Shown: positions 24,659-33,021, numbered from the stretch's first letter. The stretch: 64,000 nucleotides of DNA from Clostridia bacterium (GCA_017508485.1 JAFVYV010000003.1:1-64000), one strand, 5' to 3'. The notes: generated from the sequence alone by a model not told the origin. Translations and numbers: made by a program.

Positions 24659-25066
24659 GTGTCATATTTTAAGAAAATACCATCTCAAACTCACGAAGGG
24701 AAGATTGTTTATGGTGAAGGTATAATTGATAATATCGTTATATTGGCAGTTGCTGAAGTTGAGGGGGTTGATATTTATCTTCCTTATGAAGGTAAGTCAA
24801 AATCTGCAATTAAATCTGTAAAAATAAGACACGAAAAAGAAGGAATTTACGTTGACGTTGACGTTGTTGTAGATTCATCTTATATCGTGCCGGAAGTTGC
24901 TTTTAGGGTGCAAGAAAATATTAAACATAACGTAGAAGCAATGACGGAATTCCATATTGCAGAAGTTAACGTTGTTGTTAAAGGCGTTATCTTTAATGAA
25001 GAAAAGAAGGAAGAAGTAAAAATTGAACCTACTGAAGAATTAGAAGAAGTTGAAAAAGAGGATTAA
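24659..25066 (+). CDS. Asp23/Gls24 family envelope-stress-type protein (YqhY-like)
   Basis: A 135-residue protein with the Asp23 fold pattern: THEGKIVYGEGIIDNIVILAV near the start, then EGVD, EGIYVDVDVVV and VQENIKHNVEAMTEFHIAEVNVVVKGV, ending in a very acidic tail. GTG 24659 is chosen because GAGGTG lies 6 nt before it. A TATAAT (24626-24631) without a good -35 may promote it. Next to nusB-folD, as yqhY is next to nusB in Bacillus, where YqhY affects acetyl-CoA carboxylase; that role is only inferred here. Confidence 0.88.
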   Translation: MSYFKKIPSQTHEGKIVYGEGIIDNIVILAVAEVEGVDIYLPYEGKSKSAIKSVKIRHEKEGIYVDVDVVVDSSYIVPEVAFRVQENIKHNVEAMTEFHIAEVNVVVKGVIFNEEKKEEVKIEPTEELEEVEKED

Positions 25067-25070
25067 TTTT

Positions 25071-25095
25071 ATGCCACAAGAAATTGTGGCATTTT
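25071..25095 (+). terminator. Perfect hairpin with GAAA loop before nusB (attenuator-like)
   Basis: Stem ATGCCACAA / TTGTGGCAT with a GAAA tetraloop, followed by only TTTTG. It sits between asp23 and nusB, 14 nt before the nusB start. The short T run suggests partial termination or RNA processing rather than full termination. Confidence 0.6.
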
Positions 25096-25108
25096 GAGTA
25101 TTAGAAAA

Positions 25109-25507
25109 ATGAGAAGTGTTGCTAGAGAAGAAGTTTTCAAATATTTATATTCAGATTTATTTAATGAAGAAAGTAAGGCGTTTTTTGAAGCCCTATTAAA
25201 AAACAGTAAGTTAGATGATTCAGACAGGGCTTTTGCTAAAAAACTTTTAGAAACGATAAAGGATAATTTTGATGAACTTACCTGTTCAATTTCAAATTTA
25301 TTACAAAACTATAAAATTGAAAGAGTTTATAGTCTTGATAAGTGCGCTTTACTTATCGGTATGGCTGAAATTAAGTTTTTTGACGATATTCCAGTTGCAG
25401 TTTCTATTAACGAAGTTATAAATTTAGTGAAAGTTTATTCTACGGAAAAAAGCATTACTTTTGTAAACGGCGTACTTGCTGAATATGCAAAACAAGAGGG
25501 AAAATAA
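25109..25507 (+). CDS. nusB: Transcription antitermination protein NusB
   Basis: All-helical NusB, which with NusE (S10) binds boxA RNA to promote rRNA transcription. REEVFKYLYS at the start and PVAVSINEVINLVKVYS-type helix near residue 95 are diagnostic. The 132-residue length is standard. ATG 25109 is preferred over the TTG at 25094; no clear ribosome site lies upstream, where instead a strong hairpin occurs, so translation may be modest or coupled. The stop overlaps the folD start by one base. Confidence 0.93.
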   Translation: MRSVAREEVFKYLYSDLFNEESKAFFEALLKNSKLDDSDRAFAKKLLETIKDNFDELTCSISNLLQNYKIERVYSLDKCALLIGMAEIKFFDDIPVAVSINEVINLVKVYSTEKSITFVNGVLAEYAKQEGK

Positions 25508-26364
25508 TGGCAAAATTAATTGACGGAAAGGAAATTTCAACTCAAATTAAGTTAGAGTTAAAAGATAAAGTTTCATTATTTAAAGAAAAGTACGGCAAGG
25601 ATATAACACTTGCCGTTGTTTTAGTTGGGGAAAACCCTGCTTCACAAGTTTACGTTAGAAATAAAATTAAAGCAACTGAACTTGTTGGTATGAAATCACT
25701 TTCATTTTATTTACCTGAAGATGCAAGTGAAAATGAAGTTATTGAGTGCGTAAACGCACTTGCAAATGATGATAAAGTTGACGGTATTTTAGTACAATTA
25801 CCACTTCCTAAACATTTAGATGAAAATAAAATTTTAAATTTAATACCAGCAAATAAAGACGTTGATGGTTTTTTGGCTGAAAACGTAGGTAAACTTTTAC
25901 TTTTTGAAGATTCTACCGTTGCTTGTACTCCTTTTGGCGTGTTAGAACTATTAAAGAGAGAAAATATTGAAATTGCAGGTAAAAATGCAGTTGTTATCGG
26001 TAGAAGTAATATCGTAGGCAAACCTATGGCAATGCTACTTTTAAGAGAAAATGCAACGGTTACTATTTGCCACAGTAAGACAAAAAACTTGAAAGAAGTT
26101 TGCAAACAAGCAGATATTTTAGTTGCAGCAATAGGAAAAGCAAAGTTTGTTACTAAAGATATGGTTAAAAAAGGTGCCGTGGTAATTGACGTTGGCATAA
26201 ATAGAATTGACGGCAAACTTTACGGCGACGTTGATTTTGAAAAGGTTTCTAAAAAGGCATCTTACATTACGCCAGTACCTGGTGGGGTAGGACCTATGAC
26301 TATTGCAATGCTACTTCAAAACACCTATCTTTTAGCAGAAAAAAAGGTTAAAGAAAATGTTTAA
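25507..26364 (+). CDS. folD: Bifunctional methylenetetrahydrofolate dehydrogenase/cyclohydrolase
   Basis: Interconverts 5,10-methylene-, methenyl- and 10-formyl-tetrahydrofolate. The substrate-binding loop with YVRNKIKA, the QLPLPKH signature (near residue 98), the NADP-binding GRSNIVGKP (near 163) and the C-terminal PVPGGVGPMTIAML motif are all present. Length 285 residues is normal. GAGGGAAAATA supplies the ribosome site. The downstream gene overlaps by 8 nt. Confidence 0.97.
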   Translation: MAKLIDGKEISTQIKLELKDKVSLFKEKYGKDITLAVVLVGENPASQVYVRNKIKATELVGMKSLSFYLPEDASENEVIECVNALANDDKVDGILVQLPLPKHLDENKILNLIPANKDVDGFLAENVGKLLLFEDSTVACTPFGVLELLKRENIEIAGKNAVVIGRSNIVGKPMAMLLLRENATVTICHSKTKNLKEVCKQADILVAAIGKAKFVTKDMVKKGAVVIDVGINRIDGKLYGDVDFEKVSKKASYITPVPGGVGPMTIAMLLQNTYLLAEKKVKENV

Positions 26365-27175
26365 CGAAAAATATAACGAATATCTTAAACTTTTTGAAGA
26401 CTATCTTCAAAAAGAAATTGAAAAAATTAATTGTGAAAAGGTGCTAAAAGAAAGCATCATTTACAGTTTAACAACGGGTGGTAAAAGAATAAGACCTGTT
26501 TTAATGATAGCAGTAAATGATGTTTTAGGTGGTAATGAGAAAGACGTTTTACCATTTGCATTAGCGCTTGAAATGATTCACACTTACTCGCTTATTCACG
26601 ATGATTTACCTGCTATGGATAATGATGATTTTAGAAGGGGTAAGCCTTCAAATCATAAAAAATTTGGTGAAGGCGTTGCCATTTTAGCAGGTGATTCTTT
26701 ACTAAATATTGCGTGTGAAATAGCAATTAAAGAGTCTTTTAAGGGTATAAATCAATTAAAAGCAAGTGAGTTTTTATTTTATTCATCAGGCATAAAAGGT
26801 ATGATTAACGGACAAGCAATTGATATTACTTACCAAAATGATACTTTAGATGAAAAAACTTTATTAAAAGTTATTGAAAATAAAACTGCAAGGTTAATTA
26901 TTGCCCCGGTTGTTATTGCATCACTATTAAACGGTAGTAAGCATTATGAAGAACTTTACGATTTTTCAAAATCTTTAGGTTTTATCTTTCAATTTACCGA
27001 CGATTTACTTGACGATAAAGAAGAAAATATAAATTCATTAAAAGTTTATTCTAAAGAAGAATTATTAAAAATAATAGAAGAATATAAAAATAATTGTTTA
27101 CAAAGTTTAACAGAAATTGAAAACAATAAGTTTTTAATTGAACTTACAAATTATATATGTAAAAGGAAAGTATAA
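26357..27175 (+). CDS. ispA: Farnesyl/geranyl diphosphate synthase (short-chain polyprenyl synthase)
   Basis: Class I trans-prenyltransferase. Substrate Asp-rich motif 1 is DDLPAMDND (residues ~85-93) and motif 2 is FTDDLLDD (~213-220). GGKRIRP near residue 38 and QAIDI near 153 are also typical. Length 272 residues is on the short side; the C-terminal helix after motif 2 is abbreviated (family about 290). It overlaps folD by 8 nt. xseA, xseB, dxs and tlyA, which commonly surround ispA in Clostridia, are not here. Confidence 0.92.
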   Translation: MFNEKYNEYLKLFEDYLQKEIEKINCEKVLKESIIYSLTTGGKRIRPVLMIAVNDVLGGNEKDVLPFALALEMIHTYSLIHDDLPAMDNDDFRRGKPSNHKKFGEGVAILAGDSLLNIACEIAIKESFKGINQLKASEFLFYSSGIKGMINGQAIDITYQNDTLDEKTLLKVIENKTARLIIAPVVIASLLNGSKHYEELYDFSKSLGFIFQFTDDLLDDKEENINSLKVYSKEELLKIIEEYKNNCLQSLTEIENNKFLIELTNYICKRKV

Positions 27176-27182
27176 AAAATTA

Positions 27183-27239
27183 AATAATTTCAATAATATG
27201 CAAAAAAATATTCAAATATTGTTGAAATTATTTTTTTTT
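27183..27239 (+). terminator. Terminator after ispA containing the nadK -35 box
   Basis: A 17-bp stem (27183-27199 / 27216-27232, one G-U pair) followed by a run of nine T. TTGAAA of the nadK promoter is inside the 3' arm. Confidence 0.88.
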
Positions 27240-27250
27240 AATTGTATAAT
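27222..27250 (+). promoter_or_regulatory. SigA promoter of nadK, predicted leaderless
   Basis: TTGAAA (27222-27227), 17 nt, TATAAT (27245-27250); ATG 27257 follows after exactly 6 nt, with no ribosome site. The spacer is the terminator T run. Confidence 0.85.
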
Positions 27251-27256
27251 TGACGT

Positions 27257-28063
27257 ATGAAAGTAGGAATTTATTTTAACAAAACAAAAAATATTGATGA
27301 AAAGAACAGACAACATCTTATATCGTTATTAGAAGATGCGAAAATTGAGTACGTATTTTTTGAAGAAGGTAAACTTCAAAACAACGTAGATTTTTTACTA
27401 GCTTTCGGTGGGGACGGAACTATACTTTATTTAGCAGATTTTGCCTCTAAAAACGATATTCCACTTATAGGTATTAACTTTGGTAAGTTGGGCTTTTTAA
27501 CAGAGTTTGAACTTGATGAAATTGACCTTGCTATAAAAATGCTAAAGGACAACGATTATAAAATTGACAAGCGTTCAATGCTTAAGGTTGACGTAAACAA
27601 CGAATCTTTTTATGCTTTAAACGATGTGGTTTTAGAAAGATTTTATGAAGAAGGCCAACTAAATTTAGTTATAAACGTTCTTGTAAAAATTGACAATAAT
27701 ATTGTTGACTGCATAAACGGTGACGGGGTTATCGTTGGTACGCCAACAGGTTCTACTGCATATTCTTTATCAGCAGGTGGTGACGTTTTAGCCCCTGAAA
27801 TTTCAGGTAATATTATGACGCCTATTAACGCGCACTCACTTCACAACCGTTCAATTGTGTTTTCATCATCATCTGAAATGGTTTTAACTTTAGCAAATAA
27901 CGATAAGGCTTCACTTTTATTAGATGGTAAACGCCAAAAAGTGTTATGTGATAAAGACGTGGTTAAAATCAATCAATCACCATATTCAGTTAAATTTTTA
28001 AGAAAAAAGAACTTTAACTTTTATGGAAGATTGCTTTCAAAATTAAATCGCAAAGGATATTAA
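27257..28063 (+). CDS. nadK: NAD kinase
   Basis: Phosphorylates NAD to NADP. The GGDGT motif (near residue 53-57) and the conserved TPTGSTAYSLSAGG (near 162-175) are present. The 268-residue length is typical for Firmicute enzymes. The gene opens the nadK-argR-recN unit. It is expected to be translated from a leaderless message because the promoter -10 ends 6 nt before the ATG. Confidence 0.96.
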   Translation: MKVGIYFNKTKNIDEKNRQHLISLLEDAKIEYVFFEEGKLQNNVDFLLAFGGDGTILYLADFASKNDIPLIGINFGKLGFLTEFELDEIDLAIKMLKDNDYKIDKRSMLKVDVNNESFYALNDVVLERFYEEGQLNLVINVLVKIDNNIVDCINGDGVIVGTPTGSTAYSLSAGGDVLAPEISGNIMTPINAHSLHNRSIVFSSSSEMVLTLANNDKASLLLDGKRQKVLCDKDVVKINQSPYSVKFLRKKNFNFYGRLLSKLNRKGY

Positions 28064-28064
28064 A

Positions 28065-28526
28065 ATGACTAAAAAAGAAAGACAAGAAAAAATTCTTGAA
28101 ATTATAAATGAATATGAAATTGATACGCAAGAAGCCTTAACTATAAAGTTTAAGGAACTTGGTTTTGAGGTTACACAAGCAACAATTTCACGCGATATTA
28201 AGGAAATGCACTTAACAAAAGTTCAAGGAAAAATAAAAAAGTTTAAGTATGCAAAACTTAATTTTGACTCAAGCAAAGTTAACGTAAAATTAACAAGACT
28301 TTTTAAGGAAGCAGTAGTATCTTTTATACCTATAAACAATATGGTTTTAATAAAAACGCTTAGTGGTAACGCATCAAGCGTATGTTTTTTTATAGATAAT
28401 TTAGGTATTGAACAAATTATGGGTTCAATTGCAGGTGACGATACTATTTTAGTAATTACAAAAAGCAATTTTGATGCAGAATTCGTTGTAAAGAAGTTTA
28501 AGGAAATTATATCAAATGTTGAATAG
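28065..28526 (+). CDS. argR: Arginine repressor-type regulator (ArgR/AhrC)
   Basis: Hexameric arginine-responsive DNA-binding protein. The winged helix N-terminus shows QATISRDIKEMHL (recognition helix, near residue 43) and the C-terminal arginine-binding domain includes GDDTILVIT. Length 153 residues is typical. AAAGGA lies 6 nt before the ATG. In Firmicutes argR commonly sits between nadK/tlyA and recN; no arginine biosynthesis gene is in this window. It overlaps recN by 11 nt. Confidence 0.95.
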   Translation: MTKKERQEKILEIINEYEIDTQEALTIKFKELGFEVTQATISRDIKEMHLTKVQGKIKKFKYAKLNFDSSKVNVKLTRLFKEAVVSFIPINNMVLIKTLSGNASSVCFFIDNLGIEQIMGSIAGDDTILVITKSNFDAEFVVKKFKEIISNVE

Positions 28527-30219
28527 TCTTATCATTAACAATATAGCGCTTATTGATAATGCTGAAATTAACTTCAAAAAAGGGTTAAACGTTTTATCTG
28601 GCGAAACTGGTAGTGGGAAATCTGTTATTTTAGATTCTCTCAATTTTGTGCTAGGCGCAAAAGCAGATAAAACAATGATAAGACACGGGGAAGAAAAGTG
28701 CCAAGTAACTGCCGAATTTGACCTTTCAAACATTTCTTATATAAAAGAAGTTTTTGAAGAAAACGGGTTTGAATATGACGATACTTTAGTTATAACAAGA
28801 AGGTTTAATATTGACGGCCGTGGAGATATAAGATTAAACGGCAATATTATAACTTCTAGTATGCTTAAAAAGTTTACTGCAAAACTTATGGATATTCACG
28901 GTCAAAGTGAACACTTTTATTTGTTAAAAGAAAGCAATCAGTTAGAACTTTTAGATAAATTTTCAGGCAAAGAATTATTAGATATAAAAGAAAGTATTTC
29001 TTACCTTTTTACTGAGTACAAAAAGGTTTTAAAAGAACTAAAAGAACTTGGTGGTAGTGAAAGTGAAAGAGCATATAGACTTGACCTTTTAGAGTATCAA
29101 ATTAAGGAAATTGAAACTGCTGATATCAAAGAAAATGAGATTGAAGAACTATTAGTGATTAAAGAAAGACTTAATAATTTAGAAAAGATTTCTTCAGCAT
29201 TTAATACTGTTATTGAAGCCGTAAAAGGTGATAACGGTGTAAACGATAGACTAAACGTCGCTAGTAGGAATTTTTTTAGCGTAATAAATTTAGATGAAAA
29301 GTACCAAATAATATACGACCGTTTAGAAAATGCTAAAACGGAAATTGATGATATCGCATACGAAATTTCAAACTTATCTGAAGAATTAAGCGACAATGAG
29401 TATGATATTAACAGCATTGAAGAAAGAATTGAAGTCGTTAAAAAAATTCAAAGAAAGTACGGAAAAGCATATGAAGATATTCAAAAAACCTTAGAAGATG
29501 CTATCGTTGAAAGGGATAAACTGCTTAATTTTAACGTTATTGCAGAAAAGAATTTGCAAAGAAAAACTGAACTTGAAGAAGAACTATTCAAAGATTACTT
29601 GGCGTTAAGGAAGGTGCGTAAAGAAAACGCATTAGTTTTTGCAAATAACGTGCTAAACGAACTAAAACAACTTGGTATGCCACACGCACAGTTTGAAATT
29701 TTGTTTGACGGTCCAAATGAAATTGCCGACTGTAAGTTTGATAGCGATAATGGAATTGATAGTGTTGAATTTAGTTTTTCAGCAAACCTTGGCGAGCCTT
29801 GTAAACCACTTTCAAAAATTGTAAGTGGTGGTGAAATAAGCCGTTTTATGCTTGGCGTTAAATCACAAACTGCTAAATATAACGATATTTCTACCTTTAT
29901 TTTTGATGAAATTGATGCAGGTATTAGTGGAAATATAGCAAAAGTAGTAGGTAAAAAGTTTATTGATATTGCAAAAGACACGCAAGTAATTGCCGTTACG
30001 CACTTGCCACAAATTATGTCAATGGGCGATAACTGTTTATACATTGAAAAGAAAGAAGATGAAGTAAAAACGGTTACCATAGTTAAAGAACTTGATGAAA
30101 ACGGAAAGATTGAAGAAGTAGTTCGTTTAGTCGGTGGTAATATTAATAGCGAAAGCGCAATTTTACACGCAAAAGAATTATTAAAAGAAGCAAAAGAGTA
30201 CAAAGACAGTATTTACTAA
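28516..30219 (+). CDS. recN: DNA repair ATPase RecN
   Basis: SMC-like protein acting in double-strand-break repair. Walker A GETGSGKS is at residues 30-37, a coiled-coil region runs from about 150 to 370, and the C-terminal part carries the ABC signature region (VSGGEISR), Walker B (TFIFDEIDAG) and the VTHLPQ switch. Length 567 residues is normal. Start overlaps argR; azlC begins 1 nt after its stop. Confidence 0.97.
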   Translation: MLNSLIINNIALIDNAEINFKKGLNVLSGETGSGKSVILDSLNFVLGAKADKTMIRHGEEKCQVTAEFDLSNISYIKEVFEENGFEYDDTLVITRRFNIDGRGDIRLNGNIITSSMLKKFTAKLMDIHGQSEHFYLLKESNQLELLDKFSGKELLDIKESISYLFTEYKKVLKELKELGGSESERAYRLDLLEYQIKEIETADIKENEIEELLVIKERLNNLEKISSAFNTVIEAVKGDNGVNDRLNVASRNFFSVINLDEKYQIIYDRLENAKTEIDDIAYEISNLSEELSDNEYDINSIEERIEVVKKIQRKYGKAYEDIQKTLEDAIVERDKLLNFNVIAEKNLQRKTELEEELFKDYLALRKVRKENALVFANNVLNELKQLGMPHAQFEILFDGPNEIADCKFDSDNGIDSVEFSFSANLGEPCKPLSKIVSGGEISRFMLGVKSQTAKYNDISTFIFDEIDAGISGNIAKVVGKKFIDIAKDTQVIAVTHLPQIMSMGDNCLYIEKKEDEVKTVTIVKELDENGKIEEVVRLVGGNINSESAILHAKELLKEAKEYKDSIY

Positions 30220-30220
30220 T

Positions 30221-30952
30221 ATGAAACTAAAATATTTTGACGGAATTAAAGATGGACTACCCGTATGCTTTGCATATTTAGTGGTGTCCTTTACTTTTGG
30301 AATAGCGGCATCTGGACTTGGAATTGATACCTTTTGGGCAATCTTAATTTCTGCAACTAACCTAACTTCTGCAGGTCAGTTTGCAGGAATAAATATGATT
30401 GCTTTAGATGCTGGGTTAATTGAATTATTTATAGCAGTATTTATTATAAACTCAAGGTATATGCTTATGAGTTTATCTTTATCGCAAAGTTTAACGGAAA
30501 AACTTGGAACTTTTAAAAGACTTTGTATGAGTTTTTTTGTTACTGATGAAATTTTTGCTATTGCAAATTTTAGAAAGGATAGACTTTCTTTTAACTATTT
30601 TATGGGTTTAGCGACAACTCCTTATTTTGGTTGGTCAATAGGTACTCTTTTAGGGTGTTTAACAAATAGTATTTTGCCTTTAAGTTTACAAAATGCTATG
30701 GGAATTGCCCTTTATTGTATGTTTATTGCAATAATAATTCCACCTGCAACTAAATCAAAGGCAATAACTTTTTGTATTGCAATTGCAATAATACTTTCCG
30801 TTTTATTATATTACGTGCCAGGCTTAAACAAGATATCTTTTGGCGTAAGTATAATAATTTCAGCCCTTCTTTCAGCCGGTATTACGGCATTTGTATTCCC
30901 AATAAAGGAAAGAGATGACGAAGAAGGTAAGGAGGTGCAAAATGCTACTTAA
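30221..30952 (+). CDS. azlC: Branched-chain amino acid exporter large subunit AzlC
   Basis: Polytopic membrane protein with about seven helices. The N-terminal region DGLPVCFAYLVVSFTFG and SATNLTSAGQFAG match AzlC, which with AzlD exports branched-chain amino acids and analogues. Length 243 residues. It begins 1 nt after recN, so it is probably in the nadK-recN operon, an uncommon place. It overlaps azlD by 11 nt. Confidence 0.92.
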   Translation: MKLKYFDGIKDGLPVCFAYLVVSFTFGIAASGLGIDTFWAILISATNLTSAGQFAGINMIALDAGLIELFIAVFIINSRYMLMSLSLSQSLTEKLGTFKRLCMSFFVTDEIFAIANFRKDRLSFNYFMGLATTPYFGWSIGTLLGCLTNSILPLSLQNAMGIALYCMFIAIIIPPATKSKAITFCIAIAIILSVLLYYVPGLNKISFGVSIIISALLSAGITAFVFPIKERDDEEGKEVQNAT

Positions 30953-31235
30953 CGCTTTAATTTTGGCACTTGCATCATATATACCAAGATTTGTTCCGTT
31001 GGTAATTTTTAGAAAGAAGATAAAATCAAAGTTTGTTCGTTCACTTTTATTTTATATTCCATACGCCGTTCTATCTGCACTAACTTTTCCGTCTATACTA
31101 TATTCAACTGGAAATATATATACTGCTATAATAGGCACGGCAATTGCTTTAGGACTTTCTTTCTTTAAGGTAAATATGGCGTTAGTTGCACTAATTTGTG
31201 TTTTAACCGTTTTCGGTTTAGGATTTTTATTTTAG
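30942..31235 (+). CDS. azlD: Branched-chain amino acid exporter small subunit AzlD
   Basis: A 97-residue four-helix membrane protein, typical partner of AzlC (ASYIPRFVPLVIF region near the start). ATG 30942 follows a strong AAGGAGGTG ribosome site inside the end of azlC; a frame opening at 30915 extends further upstream but lacks that site. The gene closes the operon before a terminator. Confidence 0.9.
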   Translation: MLLNALILALASYIPRFVPLVIFRKKIKSKFVRSLLFYIPYAVLSALTFPSILYSTGNIYTAIIGTAIALGLSFFKVNMALVALICVLTVFGLGFLF

Positions 31236-31269
31236 AACCTAGTAAATTTTTAATTTATTAGGTTTTTTT
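31236..31269 (+). terminator. Intrinsic terminator after azlD
   Basis: 13-bp stem (31236-31248 / 31251-31263, one G-U) with a T run; the stem begins at the first base after the azlD stop codon. The spoIVB -35-like element begins at its last T. Confidence 0.88.
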
Positions 31270-31299
31270 GTATACAAAATAAAAAGATTACACATCATA
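31269..31299 (+). promoter_or_regulatory. Candidate SigG/SigF-type promoter of spoIVB
   Basis: TGTATA (31269-31274), 18 nt, CATCATA (31293-31299) resembles the SigG consensus (TGMATA-N18-CATWMTA). spoIVB is a forespore SigF/SigG gene in B. subtilis. ATG 31309 follows after 9 nt without a ribosome site, so a leaderless or near-leaderless message is possible. Confidence 0.55.
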
Positions 31300-31308
31300 A
31301 TTTTGTCT

Positions 31309-32283
31309 ATGAAAAAATTAAGAAGAATTATTTTGTTATTTGTAGTCTTTTTGTCAATATTTACATTTAATACGAATATTGCAAAAGCAAGTGAAGAAGT
31401 TTATATAGGTGGTATAGCGTGTGGCTTTCAACTAAACACTAAAGGCGTGTTAGTTGTTGGCACGACTGAAGTTTTATCAAGTGAAGGCAATATTTCTCCA
31501 GCAGAAATTGCAGGCATCAAAACGGGTGACGTTATATTAAAAATTAACGGTAAAGAAATTAACTCTAGTTACGATTTAGAAAACAGCTTAACTGAAACTG
31601 AGGGGGAAGTTCTATTAAAAAGAGAAAAGGAAATTCTTAACGTAAAAGCAACCCCTAAAAAAGACCTAAACGGTAAGTTAAGGTTAGGGCTTTTTGTAAG
31701 AAACGACGTTGCAGGTATAGGGACTATAACCTACGTTAAAGGAAATAGGTTTGGTGCGTTAGGGCATACCGTTTCTGATGCAAACGGCGAAATTGTGGAA
31801 ATAACCGGTGGTAAAATATATAAATGTAACGTAGGAAAGGTAGTTAAAGGTGAAAAAGGTAAACCAGGCGAACTTAGGGGGAGTTTTATAAAAAGCAATC
31901 TTTTAGGTGATGCTGATAAGAACTTATCAACAGGTGTTTACGGCACTATTGACAATAAAAACCTTAATTTAATAAAAACCACTTGTGCTAAAAAGGAAGA
32001 TATTACGGTTGGTGATGCAAAAATTTATAGTACCATTTGTGGAGATGAAATAAAAAGTTATGATATTAAGATTATAAAGGTTGATTTTTCTACGCCTGAC
32101 AATAGAAACTTTGTTATTAAAATTACCGATAAAGAGTTAATAGAACAAACGGGTGGTATCGTTCAAGGTATGAGTGGTAGCCCTATCGTTCAAAACGGAA
32201 AGTTAATAGGTGCAGTTACTCACGTATTTATAAACGACCCTGAACGTGGTTTTGGAATTTTTATTGATAATATGATGGAATAA
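31309..32283 (+). CDS. spoIVB: SpoIVB serine peptidase (S55), SigK checkpoint protease
   Basis: Forespore-secreted protease that triggers pro-SigK processing in the mother cell. A signal peptide/anchor helix (residues ~7-25) is followed by a PDZ domain (about 50-105, with AGIKTGDVILKING) and the S55 domain. The catalytic His153 lies in GALGHTV and Ser291 in GMSGSP. Length 325 residues is shorter than B. subtilis (about 425), mainly in the N-terminal part. ATG 31309 is used instead of the TTG at 31303. spo0A, which usually follows spoIVB, does not follow here. Confidence 0.94.
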   Translation: MKKLRRIILLFVVFLSIFTFNTNIAKASEEVYIGGIACGFQLNTKGVLVVGTTEVLSSEGNISPAEIAGIKTGDVILKINGKEINSSYDLENSLTETEGEVLLKREKEILNVKATPKKDLNGKLRLGLFVRNDVAGIGTITYVKGNRFGALGHTVSDANGEIVEITGGKIYKCNVGKVVKGEKGKPGELRGSFIKSNLLGDADKNLSTGVYGTIDNKNLNLIKTTCAKKEDITVGDAKIYSTICGDEIKSYDIKIIKVDFSTPDNRNFVIKITDKELIEQTGGIVQGMSGSPIVQNGKLIGAVTHVFINDPERGFGIFIDNMME

Positions 32284-32285
32284 AA

Positions 32286-32316
32286 TAAAACTCCTGACAA
32301 AAGTCGGGAGTTTTAA
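32286..32316 (+). terminator. Intrinsic terminator after spoIVB
   Basis: Stem AAAACTCCTGAC / GTCGGGAGTTTT with an AAAA loop and one G-U pair. Confidence 0.88.
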
Positions 32317-32333
32317 CATATAAAGGGGTTGTT

Positions 32334-32361
32334 GCATAAATTGTAATAAAAAGCATATATT
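32334..32361 (+). promoter_or_regulatory. Candidate SigE-type promoter of the Cys-containing protein gene
   Basis: GCATAAA (32334-32340), 13 nt, CATATATT (32354-32361). The -10 differs from the spoIVA -10 by one base. Confidence 0.5.
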
Positions 32362-32388
32362 ACATTATCAAAGATGAAGGAGGAAAAA

Positions 32389-33021
32389 ATGTCATTTTTT
32401 TGTAATTTTAATTCAGATAGATGTCCTGGACCAATTAACGGTAATCCGTTAAACGGCTTATGCGACAAAGTATGCGTAGAAGTTAAAAAAGTGTTTGATG
32501 CTTGTATGAAACAAACACAACAAACCGGTATTGTGCTAAACGTAACAAACTTAACACCATCAAGTCCTACATATCCTTTAACGTTTGTAAGTGCAAACAA
32601 TACTGACTCGCAAGGGGTTATTAGCAATTTAATTGTTGACCCACTTGCCGATAGAGATAATAGCGCAAGAGTAAGAGCGAGTGTAACAATACCTGTTTCA
32701 GTAGCGTATACAGATGCAAACGGTGTTGAAGGCGTTGGAAACGCATCTGTAACTATAAACGAAGACGTTATCTTAAACGTTCCAGCACCGTCAATAATGC
32801 CTTATAGAGTTGAAGCAGTAGTATCTTTAGTTTCAACTGAAGGCAGTTATACTGGCACCAATGAGTTTACAATAAACGCTTGTGTAACAATTATATTAAA
32901 AATTGTAATGGACGTGGAACTACTTATTCCATCATACGGATATGCAACTATTCCACCTTGCCAAGAATACACGCAAGAAGTTTGTGCAGGCTTTTTTGAA
33001 TTGCCAATATATCCTCAATAA
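32389..33021 (+). CDS. Putative sporulation protein with conserved cysteines, function unknown
   Basis: A 210-residue protein without signal peptide or membrane helix. The N-terminal 40 residues contain CNF, RCPGP, LCDKVCVEVKK and DACMKQ; the middle is Thr/Val-rich with alternating beta pattern (two probable beta-sandwich strands sets); the C-terminus has PPCQEYTQEVC. I recognise this as a type of conserved Clostridial protein but cannot name a characterised family. A strong AAGGAGG precedes ATG 32389. The SigE-like promoter, single-gene unit and neighbouring spoIVB suggest a coat or exosporium role, which is an inference. Confidence 0.7.
   Translation: MSFFCNFNSDRCPGPINGNPLNGLCDKVCVEVKKVFDACMKQTQQTGIVLNVTNLTPSSPTYPLTFVSANNTDSQGVISNLIVDPLADRDNSARVRASVTIPVSVAYTDANGVEGVGNASVTINEDVILNVPAPSIMPYRVEAVVSLVSTEGSYTGTNEFTINACVTIILKIVMDVELLIPSYGYATIPPCQEYTQEVCAGFFELPIYPQ

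Noticed and set aside
29595..30203. 202-codon open frame antisense to recN
   Set aside because: Frame is open only because of the AT-rich codon bias of recN on the other strand; the translation is Ser/Leu/Phe-rich without motifs.
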